From Paenibacillus sp. 1011MAR3C5 (lineage in GTDB: Bacteria; Bacillota; Bacilli; Paenibacillales; Paenibacillaceae): DNA of 64,000 nt. The position numbers and the translations under genes were made by a program. Location of the stretch: the NCBI RefSeq assembly GCF_003591485.1, contig NZ_QZCF01000004.1, forward strand, positions 124,001 through 188,000. The letters are read 5' to 3'. The notes beneath the pieces were generated by a model. It made no database searches. It was not told where the DNA came from and was given only the letters and a program-made list of their open reading frames with translations. This document shows positions 36,083 through 44,785 of this stretch, in pieces (within the stretch, counting starts at the first letter, position 1; the number at the start of each line of letters is the position of its first letter).

Positions 36083-37399
36083 ATGAAAAAGGCAAGAAAA
36101 TTGGCAATCGCCGTTATGGCGCTTGTTCTCGTATTGGTAATGGCCGCTTGCTCTGGCGGCAACGGAGGCAATAATGGATCATCGGGCAATGGCGGGACTG
36201 GTAACGGCGGGTCCGATAAGCCTGCCGGCAAAAAAGTAACGATTGAATATTGGCATACGTACAGCGACGCAGAAGAGATGGTGCTGACAGACAAAATCAA
36301 GCCCGCTTTCGAGGAAGCTTACCCGAATATCGAGCTGAAGCTGACGCGCATGCCTTATGAAGGGCTGAAGCAGCAAGTGATTGCCGGTGTGGCCGGCGAT
36401 GCTGCTCCGGACCTGATGCGCATGGATATCGTATGGGTGCCGGAGTTCGCAGCCCAGAACGCGCTGATGGAGGTTGGCAAGCTGGACGGCTTCGAGGAGC
36501 TGAAAGCTAGCGTATTCGATGCGCCGATGGCAACCAACAATTATAACAATGGCTACTACGGTGTACCGGTCAATACGAACACAAAGGTTGCGATCTACAA
36601 CAAGGCGACCCTTGCCGAAGCGGGCTTGACAGAAGCACCGAAAACGATAGATGAGCTGGTCGCTGCGGCAGAGACGCTGAAGGCGAAGGGCAAATACGGC
36701 ATGGGCGTATCCGGCATTCATGCCTGGGGACTCGCTCCATGGTTCTGGAGCCTGGGCGGCTCCATCACGAACGACGATTACACCAAAGCAGACGGTTATC
36801 TGAACAGCGAAGCAAGCGTGAAGGCACTGCAAACAATTATGGACTGGAATAACAAGGGTCTGGTATTGCCAGTAATGCTGGGCGGCGAGCCGGGCACATG
36901 GGACGGCATCATTAGCGGCGAATATCTGATGAGTGACGACGGTCCTTGGTTCTACAGTACGAAGATTGCGGAGAAGGAAGCGACGGGCTTCGATCCGCTG
37001 GAGGAGACAGTCAGAGCGCTTATGCCTGCGGGAGACGGCGGCAGCCGTTCGGTTATCGGGGGCGAGAATCTCGTGATGTTCGCCAATTCGAAGCATCCAG
37101 AGGAAGCGTGGACGTTCGCGAAGTGGATGCTGACAGAAGAGCCGCAAAAAATTATGGCGGAGACAGGACTGATTCCTTCCAACAAAGCGGCGGCTGATGC
37201 GATGAAGTCGATGGATATTCCGTTCGTCGATACGTTCGTGGAACAGCTGGAGACGGCGCTGCCGCGCACGCCAATCCCGCAATGGGGTGAAGTGGAAGCG
37301 ATCTTCAACCTGGCGTTCGAGAAAGCGATCCGCGGCGAGCAAGAGCCGAAGGCTGCGCTGGACGAAGCCGTGAAGCAGATCGAAGCGATATTGAAATAA
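36083..37399 (+). CDS. Sugar ABC transporter substrate-binding lipoprotein
   Basis: This 438-aa CUT1-type binding protein has a lipoprotein signal (LVMAAC), a Gly/Asn/Ser-rich linker, then the type 1 extracellular solute-binding fold: TIEYWHTYSDAEEM, DLMRMDIVWVPEFA, YGVPVNTNTKVAIYNK, SDDGPWFY and IGGENLVMF (separate blocks). ATG 36083 has AGGGGAG upstream; the reading frame extends further upstream without coding character. Permeases follow after an intercistronic hairpin. The ligand is inferred to be isomalto-oligosaccharides from the flanking glucosidase and dextranase. A paralogue lies at 44782. Confidence 0.92.
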   Translation: MKKARKLAIAVMALVLVLVMAACSGGNGGNNGSSGNGGTGNGGSDKPAGKKVTIEYWHTYSDAEEMVLTDKIKPAFEEAYPNIELKLTRMPYEGLKQQVIAGVAGDAAPDLMRMDIVWVPEFAAQNALMEVGKLDGFEELKASVFDAPMATNNYNNGYYGVPVNTNTKVAIYNKATLAEAGLTEAPKTIDELVAAAETLKAKGKYGMGVSGIHAWGLAPWFWSLGGSITNDDYTKADGYLNSEASVKALQTIMDWNNKGLVLPVMLGGEPGTWDGIISGEYLMSDDGPWFYSTKIAEKEATGFDPLEETVRALMPAGDGGSRSVIGGENLVMFANSKHPEEAWTFAKWMLTEEPQKIMAETGLIPSNKAAADAMKSMDIPFVDTFVEQLETALPRTPIPQWGEVEAIFNLAFEKAIRGEQEPKAALDEAVKQIEAILK

Positions 37400-37428
37400 G
37401 CAACATCGACGGGAAGGGTAACTTTGCG

Positions 37429-37454
37429 GGGCGGCTGCTTCGGCGAAGCCGCCC
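37429..37454 (+). terminator. Intercistronic hairpin after the binding-protein gene
   Basis: GGGCGGC pairs with GCCGCCC, followed only by TTTCC. It probably gives partial termination or mRNA stabilisation, raising binding protein over permease expression. Confidence 0.5.
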
Positions 37455-37511
37455 TTTCCTCCTTGCAACACCAAGACATCTACCCAACCAGCGAAAGGAG
37501 GCCAACTGCTC

Positions 37512-38471
37512 ATGCCCGATTCCGCGTTAACGCCGGACACCAAGCAATCGACTATGATGCGCAAGAGCAAGTTCAGGCTGGGCCTGCGGCAATGGATGAC
37601 CGTACTGCCTTTTGTTGCGATCGGCTTTATCGGCATCGCCGTATTCGTCATGTATCCCATGATCCGCAACATCATAATCAGCTTTCAGGATTACAGCATT
37701 ATGCCGAACGCGGCGAATCCGTGGGTCGGCTTCGACAACTATACGAAGGTGTTTCAGGACCCGAATGACCGCTTTCTGATTGCGCTGCGCAATACGTTCT
37801 TGAACGTAGCGGCGACTGTGCCGGTCAACTGGTTTTTGGCGGTGTTTTTTGCCGTCCTGATCAATGCGAGATTTGTGAAGTTTAAGATTGCATTCCGCAC
37901 GGTCTACTATCTGCCAATCGTCACCTCATGGATCATTATTGCGCTTCTGTTCAAATATTTGTTCGCAGACGGCGACGGCGGCTTTATCAACTTCATTCTG
38001 CATAAGCAACTGGGCATCATCGCCGAGCCCATCTCCTGGCGCAACAACTACTGGTCCGCTATGGTCATGATCTGGCTGTTCCATATCTGGAAGACCGTCG
38101 GCTGGGGGGTCGTGATCTACCTTGCCGCGCTGCAGGGAATTCCGAAGGATCTCTATGAGGCAGCTGAAATCGACGGGGCGAACGCAGGGCAGAAGTTTTG
38201 GAAGATTACGATTCCGCTTCTGAAGCCAATTACGCTATTCATCGTCATCAATCTGATCAATGGGGCATTCGGCTTCTTCCCGCAGGTATACTTCATCACG
38301 CAGGGCGGACCGATGAACCAGACGCATGTTATTCCAAGCTTGATCTATATAGAAGCGTTCCAGAACCTGAAGTTTGGCCCGGCATCGGCTATGGGCGTCA
38401 TGATGGGCGTGCTCGTCTTTATACTGACCTATACGCAGATGAAAAAAATCGGAAGACAGAGAATGTTCTAA
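37512..38471 (+). CDS. Sugar ABC transporter permease (MalF/UgpA type)
   Basis: This 319-aa permease has six membrane helices. The EAA loop is LYEAAEIDGANAGQKFWKITIP. It is the first of two CUT1 permeases and lies between the binding protein and the second permease. The start at ATG 37512 has AAAGGAGG about 11 bases upstream. No ATPase gene is present in the locus, so it presumably uses a shared MsmX-like ATPase, as known for many Bacillaceae CUT1 systems. Confidence 0.92.
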   Translation: MPDSALTPDTKQSTMMRKSKFRLGLRQWMTVLPFVAIGFIGIAVFVMYPMIRNIIISFQDYSIMPNAANPWVGFDNYTKVFQDPNDRFLIALRNTFLNVAATVPVNWFLAVFFAVLINARFVKFKIAFRTVYYLPIVTSWIIIALLFKYLFADGDGGFINFILHKQLGIIAEPISWRNNYWSAMVMIWLFHIWKTVGWGVVIYLAALQGIPKDLYEAAEIDGANAGQKFWKITIPLLKPITLFIVINLINGAFGFFPQVYFITQGGPMNQTHVIPSLIYIEAFQNLKFGPASAMGVMMGVLVFILTYTQMKKIGRQRMF

Positions 38472-38483
38472 GGAGGATCGCCT

Positions 38484-39317
38484 ATGCAAACATCACTTAT
38501 CAACAAGATCGTCGTCTACGCGATCATCATAACGGGCGCCCTTCTCTTCGTCTTCCCGTTCATCTATATGATCCTGACGACCTTCTTCCAGGGCACCAAT
38601 ACACTGCCTAAGCCGGAGCAAGTTTTTTCGGTCAAAATCAACTTCGCCAACTACGTGACCGTTTGGAATAAAAACAATTTCGTCAATTATTTCATGAATA
38701 GCGTCATCGTCACATCCGTGGCCATGGTCGGCTCGCTTTTCCTGGGCGCGCTGACCGCTTACGGCTTTGCCAGGTTCACCTTTCCAGGGAAGGAGCTGGT
38801 CTTCCGGATTTTCCTGCTGACGATGTTCATTCCGGGCGTCATCAACATTATTCCGCAATTCGTTATCATCAAGGATATGGGCCTGGTCAACACGTACAGC
38901 GGCTTATGGCTGATCTATATTGCGGGCGGTGTCATCGGGAACGTCTTCTTCCTGCGCGGGTTCTTCGAGAGTATTCCGAAGGAGCTGGAGGAATCCGTCC
39001 TGATCGACGGAGGCGGCAACTGGCGCATTTTCTGGAACATTTACCTGCCTCAATCGCTGCCTGCGCTCGGTACGCTGGCAATCTTCATCTTCCAGGGAAC
39101 GTGGGAGGAATATTTCCTGGCGCTGACCCTGATCAAGAGCGAAGCGATGCGTACACTGCCGATTGCGATCCTAATGTTCAATGACAAATATTCGACCAAT
39201 TACGGCCAAGTATTCGCAGCCTCGATGATTGCGTTGTTGCCGGTTATCTTGCTGTACATTACGTTCCAGAAGAAATTCGTTCAGTCCGGCTATAATGAGG
39301 GCGGCGTGAAGGGCTAG
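38484..39317 (+). CDS. Sugar ABC transporter permease (MalG/UgpE type)
   Basis: This 277-aa permease has six membrane helices and the EAA loop ELEESVLIDGGGNWRIFWNI. It begins 12 bp after the first permease with AAGGAGGA upstream, so they are co-transcribed. Together with the binding protein it forms the importer of the proposed isomalto-oligosaccharide locus. Confidence 0.92.
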   Translation: MQTSLINKIVVYAIIITGALLFVFPFIYMILTTFFQGTNTLPKPEQVFSVKINFANYVTVWNKNNFVNYFMNSVIVTSVAMVGSLFLGALTAYGFARFTFPGKELVFRIFLLTMFIPGVINIIPQFVIIKDMGLVNTYSGLWLIYIAGGVIGNVFFLRGFFESIPKELEESVLIDGGGNWRIFWNIYLPQSLPALGTLAIFIFQGTWEEYFLALTLIKSEAMRTLPIAILMFNDKYSTNYGQVFAASMIALLPVILLYITFQKKFVQSGYNEGGVKG

Positions 39318-39462
39318 CCATCATCATGCCGGTCAAGCGGACAGCGTACAGATTGCGTTCAGCCATCATGTCCTAGCTGGAGCCTTCAGGCACAGCGTAT
39401 GGAGAGGCATGTGATAAGGGACGCACCAATCTACTATGAATCCCAATACAAGGAGACTACGG

Positions 39463-41259
39463 ATGCCAGGACATGTTTTTCGCAAAAAAACAGCAGCGGT
39501 CTGCGCCAGCGTACTCGTCATCTCGGGCTTGCTGACCGGCTGCTTCGGGAACAAGCAGACTGCCGTTGACCCGCAGAAAGCCGGCGCAGGCGGACTGCTG
39601 ACGTATGTCACGACGGACAAGGCGAGATATAACCCCGGAGACCCGGTTCACTACACGCTGACGATGAAGCCGTCAGATGAGGGCGGCGATCTGATTGTCC
39701 GCTATAAGCATCTCGATAAGACCGTCGGCGAGTCGACGATCAAGTGGGATGGCTCGGCTGCGGAGGTGCAATGGGAGTGGAAGCCTCAGTCAGATGACTA
39801 CAAGGGCTACCTGGCAGAGATTTATTTGAAACAGGGCAAAGAGATTGTCGATCATACGAACATTGCCGTCGATGTATCTTCCGATTGGGGCAAATTCCCC
39901 CGGTACGGCTATTTGGCCGACTTTATGGCGATGGAAGCGGGCGAGCAGGAGAATACGATCGATCGGCTGAACCGCTTCCGTATCAACGGCATCCAGTTCT
40001 ATGACTGGCAGTGGAAGCACCACATCCCGATGAAGCTGGAGAATGGCCGGCCGGCAAGCGAGTGGCCGGAGATTGCGGGCCGGCTGGTATCGTACGATAC
40101 CGTCAAGGGTTACATCGACCTTGCGCATAGCAAAAATATGAAGGCGATGAACTACAATCTGCTCTTCGGCGCGTTCGAGGACGCGGAGCAGGATGGCGTG
40201 AAGCGGGAGTGGGGCTTGTTCAGAGATCCTCTGCTTGCCACTCAGGACCGCCATCCGCTGCCGGACAGCTGGGTCAGCGACATTATGCTGATGAACCCGG
40301 CGAATGAGGATTGGCAGAATTATTTGTTCCAGGCAGAGAAGGAAGTGTTCAAGCATCTGCCATTCGACGGCTGGCATGTCGACCAGCTTGGCGATCGGGG
40401 CATTCTGTATGACGATAATGCCGATAAGGTCAATCTGCCGGAAACGTATGTTCCATTCATGAATGCGGCGAAGAAAGCCGTTGATGTCGACTATGTGATG
40501 AATGCGGTCGGCCAATTCGGACAGAGCTACATTGCGAGGACGCCGGTGAAGTTTCTGTACACGGAGGTATGGGACGCGCATCCGCAATACCGCAATTTGA
40601 AGGAGATCGTGGACCAAAATCTGAAGTATAGCGCAGGAAAATTGAATACCGTGTTCGCGGCTTACATGAACTACGATCACGCCGACTCCAGGGGAGACTT
40701 CAATACGCCGGGTGTCCTGCTGACGAACGCCGTTATCTTCGCATCCGGCGGCTCCCATCTGGAGCTGGGCGAGAACATGCTGGCGAAGGAATATTTCCCG
40801 AACCGAAATCTGAGCATACCGGATGCGCTGGAGGCATCGCTGGTATCGTACTATGATTTCCTGACCGCTTATCAAAATCTGCTGCGCGACGGAACTGTCG
40901 ACAAGGAGCTGGACGTTGCGGCGGCAGAGGGAGCAGAGCTGTCGGCGATGCCGGAACGGGGTAAGGTATGGAGCTTTGCCAAGGAAGCGCAAGGCCGCAC
41001 AATGCTTCATTTCATCAATTTCAACGATGCGACAACGATGGAATGGCAGGACAACAAGGCTTCCCAAGCGGAGCCGAAAGAAGTTCAGGATATAAAGCTG
41101 ACTGTGAAGGCGGACGGCAAAGTGAAGAAGGTATGGGCAGCATCGCCGGATTACTACGGCGGCTCGGCTATCGGGCTGGACTTTACGCAGAAGGACGGAG
41201 AGCTGACCGTTACTCTGCCTAAGCTGAAGTATTGGAATATGGTCGTTCTGGAATATTAA
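39463..41259 (+). CDS. GH66 dextranase-like lipoprotein
   Basis: This cell-surface lipoprotein of 598 aa has a signal ending LLTGC and resembles glycoside hydrolase family 66 (dextranases and cycloisomaltooligosaccharide glucanotransferases). An N-terminal beta domain (ARYNPGDPVHYTL) is followed by a TIM barrel with FRINGIQFYDWQWKHH. Asp 307 in FDGWHVDQLGD is the probable nucleophile and Glu 368 in YTEVWD the probable acid. A C-terminal beta domain ends the protein. ATG 39463 is chosen because AAGGAG lies 7 bases upstream; ATG 39436 has none. It would cut dextran at the cell surface, feeding the adjacent importer. Hydrolysis versus cyclisation cannot be decided here. Confidence 0.85.
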   Translation: MPGHVFRKKTAAVCASVLVISGLLTGCFGNKQTAVDPQKAGAGGLLTYVTTDKARYNPGDPVHYTLTMKPSDEGGDLIVRYKHLDKTVGESTIKWDGSAAEVQWEWKPQSDDYKGYLAEIYLKQGKEIVDHTNIAVDVSSDWGKFPRYGYLADFMAMEAGEQENTIDRLNRFRINGIQFYDWQWKHHIPMKLENGRPASEWPEIAGRLVSYDTVKGYIDLAHSKNMKAMNYNLLFGAFEDAEQDGVKREWGLFRDPLLATQDRHPLPDSWVSDIMLMNPANEDWQNYLFQAEKEVFKHLPFDGWHVDQLGDRGILYDDNADKVNLPETYVPFMNAAKKAVDVDYVMNAVGQFGQSYIARTPVKFLYTEVWDAHPQYRNLKEIVDQNLKYSAGKLNTVFAAYMNYDHADSRGDFNTPGVLLTNAVIFASGGSHLELGENMLAKEYFPNRNLSIPDALEASLVSYYDFLTAYQNLLRDGTVDKELDVAAAEGAELSAMPERGKVWSFAKEAQGRTMLHFINFNDATTMEWQDNKASQAEPKEVQDIKLTVKADGKVKKVWAASPDYYGGSAIGLDFTQKDGELTVTLPKLKYWNMVVLEY

Positions 41260-41270
41260 TGAAAAAGCAA

Positions 41271-41292
41271 GGCGCCCTGGCAGGGCGTCTTT
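41271..41292 (+). terminator. Weak terminator after the GH66 gene
   Basis: GCGCCCTG pairs with CAGGGCGT and is followed by a short CTTT. Some read-through into the sensor kinase gene is likely. Confidence 0.55.
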
Positions 41293-41356
41293 GCGCCGTT
41301 GCAGGGCAAATGTCTCTGCGGCATTGTATACTGGACAACAAAGGGGGAGAAGAAGC

Positions 41357-43153
41357 GTGTTCGATAATTTGCAAAAACGTCTGCGCATGTCGTTTACGAC
41401 CAAAATGATCTTGGCGTTTGTTCTCGTGATCTTAATTCCGACGCTGTTCACCAGCTTCTCCTTCTATGTCGTGTCCAACTCTACCGTGAAGCAGAACGTG
41501 CGCGAGGCATCCGTTCAAATCGCCAAGCAAGGCGCTGATTCGTTGTCGTTTATATTGAATGCGGGCAGCGACGTGTCCGACATGATCTATATCGATCCCA
41601 GAGTGCGGCATGTGATCGCGAACCAGCCGGCGAGCGGTGCGGACTTGCTGCTGTGGCGGGAGAACGAAGAATATATGAAAAGCTTTTTGAACAATATCGT
41701 GTACTCCAGCTCCTTCGTCAATATCGTCTACGTGCTTAAGGACCATGAGACAGGCTGGGGGAGCGGTACGTTTTCCCGGATCAAGCTTGCGCGTTACTTC
41801 GTGCAGGAGCAGCCTTGGGCCAAGCAGGCGGAAGGGCTGGAGGGCGGACTTGTCTGGAATGAGATCCGGGCGGACCAGCTTAGCAGCGGAGGCGACAATA
41901 CGGAGCTTGTTCTTCCTATCGGGCGAGCGGTCAAAGACTATACAAATGGCGGGACGATCGGATATATCCTCGTGAATCTGAACGGCCGGAAGGTGATCGA
42001 CAAGATCGATGAAATGAGGCTGGGCGAAACGGGCAGTTTTTTAGTCGTCAACGAAGCGGGCCGGATTATGGTCGCCTCCGATACAGAGCGGATCGGGCAG
42101 ACGGTAGATAACGGCGAGCTGCTGGGCCATATTATCGATGATCCTTATATCGAGTTTGAATTCAAGCAAGGCGGGGTGCCCTATTACGGCGTAAAGCAGA
42201 CGCTGAGCAACGGCTGGCTGCTCGTCGGCACCGTGCCGGTGCATGAAATAACGGATCGGCTCAGCGCGCTGCATCGCAACATTTTGCTGTCGTTCGGCAT
42301 TTTCACATTGCTTGGCATAGGTGTGGGATTGGTTATCGCAAGCCGGGTCACACAGCCTGTCAAACGCCTTACCCGTGGTATGAGGCAAGTGCAAAAAGGC
42401 GATTTGACGGTGCGAACCGATGTCAATACAAATGATGAGTTCGGCCTTATGAGCCATCAATTCAACAAAATGATCGGCGACATCAATGTACTGATGCAGC
42501 AGGTGACGGAGGAGCAGCGGCTGAAGCAGGAGGCGGAGCTGCGGGCGGCTGTGCACCGGATCAACCCTCATTTCTTGTTTAACACGCTAGGCACGATTCG
42601 CTGGCTGATCAAATACGGCCAGTCCGAGCGGGCTTACGAAGGTATTTCCGCACTGACCAGGCTGCTTGAAGCCAATATGGGGCGCAAAGGCAACTTTGTG
42701 ACGATCACGGAAGAGCTGGATATTATCGAAAAATATTTGGTCATTCTGGAGATGCGCTATAACCGGCGGTTCCGTCTGACGATCCGCAGCGATGAAGAGG
42801 CGGCGAAGCTGCTGGTGCCAAGGATGCTTATACAGCCGCTGGTCGAAAATGCGATTTTCCATGGCATTGTGCCAAAGGATAGCGACGGAGACATCGGAAT
42901 CGAGGTGGCGCGAGAAGGTGAAGCAACGGTCATTACAGTAACCGATGACGGCATCGGCCTGCTGCCCGGCAAGGAGAAGGTGCAGGAGTCGGTCGAGCGG
43001 GCGGTCAAGGACGGCGATACGGGCATCGGCTTGCAGCATGTCTACGAATGTACGCGGCTTTATTTCGGCAGGGGGTCAGGTGTATCAATCCATGCGCGGG
43101 AGGAAGGCGGCACGCTGGCGCGAATTATGCTGTTCCCGGACGGGAGAGGATAA
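41357..43153 (+). CDS. YesM-type sensor histidine kinase
   Basis: This 598-aa membrane kinase has TM1 (MILAFVLVILIPTLFTSFSF), an extracellular sensing domain of about 240 residues, TM2 (near ILLSFGIFTLLGIGVGLVIA), a HAMP domain, then a His_kinase domain with the phospho-acceptor His in RINPHFLFNTL and an ATPase domain (PLVENAIFHGI). This class controls carbohydrate uptake genes in Bacillales. GTG 41357 is chosen, with GGGGGAGA upstream. It is followed by its YesN-type partner and then by a sugar-binding protein gene. Confidence 0.92.
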   Translation: MFDNLQKRLRMSFTTKMILAFVLVILIPTLFTSFSFYVVSNSTVKQNVREASVQIAKQGADSLSFILNAGSDVSDMIYIDPRVRHVIANQPASGADLLLWRENEEYMKSFLNNIVYSSSFVNIVYVLKDHETGWGSGTFSRIKLARYFVQEQPWAKQAEGLEGGLVWNEIRADQLSSGGDNTELVLPIGRAVKDYTNGGTIGYILVNLNGRKVIDKIDEMRLGETGSFLVVNEAGRIMVASDTERIGQTVDNGELLGHIIDDPYIEFEFKQGGVPYYGVKQTLSNGWLLVGTVPVHEITDRLSALHRNILLSFGIFTLLGIGVGLVIASRVTQPVKRLTRGMRQVQKGDLTVRTDVNTNDEFGLMSHQFNKMIGDINVLMQQVTEEQRLKQEAELRAAVHRINPHFLFNTLGTIRWLIKYGQSERAYEGISALTRLLEANMGRKGNFVTITEELDIIEKYLVILEMRYNRRFRLTIRSDEEAAKLLVPRMLIQPLVENAIFHGIVPKDSDGDIGIEVAREGEATVITVTDDGIGLLPGKEKVQESVERAVKDGDTGIGLQHVYECTRLYFGRGSGVSIHAREEGGTLARIMLFPDGRG

Positions 43154-43207
43154 TCGCAGGGTAGCAGACGCAGCATTGCAATGTGGCGGACAGAGAGGAG
43201 GAGCGAT

Positions 43208-44785
43208 ATGTGGAGAGCCATCATCGTAGATGACGAGCCGATCATCCGGTTCGGGATCAAAGCGTCCCTCGACTGGAGTAAAGAAGGGATCGAGCTGGCG
43301 GGCGATTGCGCCAATGGCGCGGAGGCGCTGCAACTGATCGAGGAGGAGCCAGTCGACTTGCTGATTACCGACATCAAGATGCCGGTCATGGACGGTCTTG
43401 CTTTGACGAAGCGGGTGCTGGAGCTGCACCCGGCGACCAAAGTTATCCTGGTCAGCAGCCATAACGATTTTGAATACGTCCGGGAAGGCCTCAGACTGGG
43501 CGTTGCCGACTATATACTGAAGCACACGCTGGAGCCGGAGGATCTGCAGCAGGTTGTCCGGCGCTGTCTCGTTATGCTGGAGAAGGAAGAGCGCGGCAGG
43601 GAACAGCGTCCCGGCACGGATAGTGGAGATGCGGCGCGTCAGCGCAAGCACTGGGAAGGCGAGCTGAAGCGGCTATTGCTGCAGCAGCGCGCGCTGCCGG
43701 CAAGCGGTGAGTTTCCCGCATGGCTTGGCGACGGTTACTGGGGTCTGGCCATTGTGCTGAACCGGGTGTCTGCAATCGAGGAGCAGCAGGGGTATTTGTT
43801 CAAATCCGTCCTGCTGGAGCAACTGACGGATGTGCTGTACACTGCGGTTCCGGAAGGCATTGGCGTGCAGACGGGAGAGCATGAGCTGTTTTTCCTGCTG
43901 CCTGCCGCATCTTGCGATGATGCGGGACAACGGTTGGCCGAGCTGAAGGCGAGAATGGAGGAGGAGAGCGGGGCAAGTGTAACGATTGGTTATGCATGGG
44001 GACGCGATACGGTCTCGATCCGCGAGACGTTCGAGCAAGGGAAGCTGGCGTCGGGCCGCGGGTTTTTCCGGGGCAGCGGCATTTACCGCTACCAGCTCTC
44101 GGACGCAGAACGGCGTGAAGGCTTGCGGCTGCCGGTTTTGTACCGGGCGAACGAAGGGGCAGGCGACGAGCGGCTTGCGGAGCTGCTTGGGGAGTGGCGG
44201 GACGATTGGCGGCAAGGCGGCTGTCCGCCGCTGGAGCTGAAGGAGGAGGCAAGCCGGGTGCTGTCGATCATGTTCAAACAACAGGCCGATCCTTACGTCC
44301 TGGTCGAATCCTTTGACCGGCTGTTCAAAACCGAGACGCTCGGTGAACTATGCGATGCGCTCCAATCCGGTATAAGCGAGCTGCGCAAGGTGCGTATGGC
44401 AGGCTTCGATGCACCGGGGTCCCATCATCCGATCGACAAGGCGCTGGAATATATCCGCGGACATTATCTGGAATCGATGACTCTTCAGCAGGTAGCCGAT
44501 TATGTGCATGTGAGCAAAAACTATTTTTCGATCCTGTTTAAGAAGGTAACCGGGCAAAACTTTATCGACTATGTCATTACGCTCCGCGTACAGCGGGCGA
44601 AGGAGCTGCTGGGCGGCACGGAGCTGAAGGTATATGAAGTGGCGGAGCAATCCGGCTTCAACGACGTCAAATATTTCAGCAAGCTGTTCAAGAAGCTGAC
44701 CGGCCACTCTCCGATCGAGTATCGCGAGCGCATGTTGCCTCCCCTTCCCGGCGGTGCATTGCCCCGAGAGGAGGAGCCGTCATGA
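43208..44785 (+). CDS. YesN-type response regulator with AraC DNA-binding domain
   Basis: This 525-aa regulator has a receiver domain (IIVDDEPIIRFGIK, Asp in LLITDIKMPVMDG), a long central region of about 280 residues, and a C-terminal AraC helix-turn-helix pair (LQQVADYVHVSKNYFSILFK, then VAEQSGFNDVKYFSKLFKKL). ATG 43208 has GAGAGGAGGAG directly upstream. It is partner of the YesM-type kinase and the probable activator of the importer and dextranase genes. Its stop overlaps the next gene as ATGA. Confidence 0.92.
   Translation: MWRAIIVDDEPIIRFGIKASLDWSKEGIELAGDCANGAEALQLIEEEPVDLLITDIKMPVMDGLALTKRVLELHPATKVILVSSHNDFEYVREGLRLGVADYILKHTLEPEDLQQVVRRCLVMLEKEERGREQRPGTDSGDAARQRKHWEGELKRLLLQQRALPASGEFPAWLGDGYWGLAIVLNRVSAIEEQQGYLFKSVLLEQLTDVLYTAVPEGIGVQTGEHELFFLLPAASCDDAGQRLAELKARMEEESGASVTIGYAWGRDTVSIRETFEQGKLASGRGFFRGSGIYRYQLSDAERREGLRLPVLYRANEGAGDERLAELLGEWRDDWRQGGCPPLELKEEASRVLSIMFKQQADPYVLVESFDRLFKTETLGELCDALQSGISELRKVRMAGFDAPGSHHPIDKALEYIRGHYLESMTLQQVADYVHVSKNYFSILFKKVTGQNFIDYVITLRVQRAKELLGGTELKVYEVAEQSGFNDVKYFSKLFKKLTGHSPIEYRERMLPPLPGGALPREEEPS

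Noticed and set aside
36179..37675. 498-codon minus-strand frame opposite the binding-protein gene
   Set aside because: Arg/His/Leu-rich antisense translation with no family resemblance; the plus-strand gene is unmistakable.
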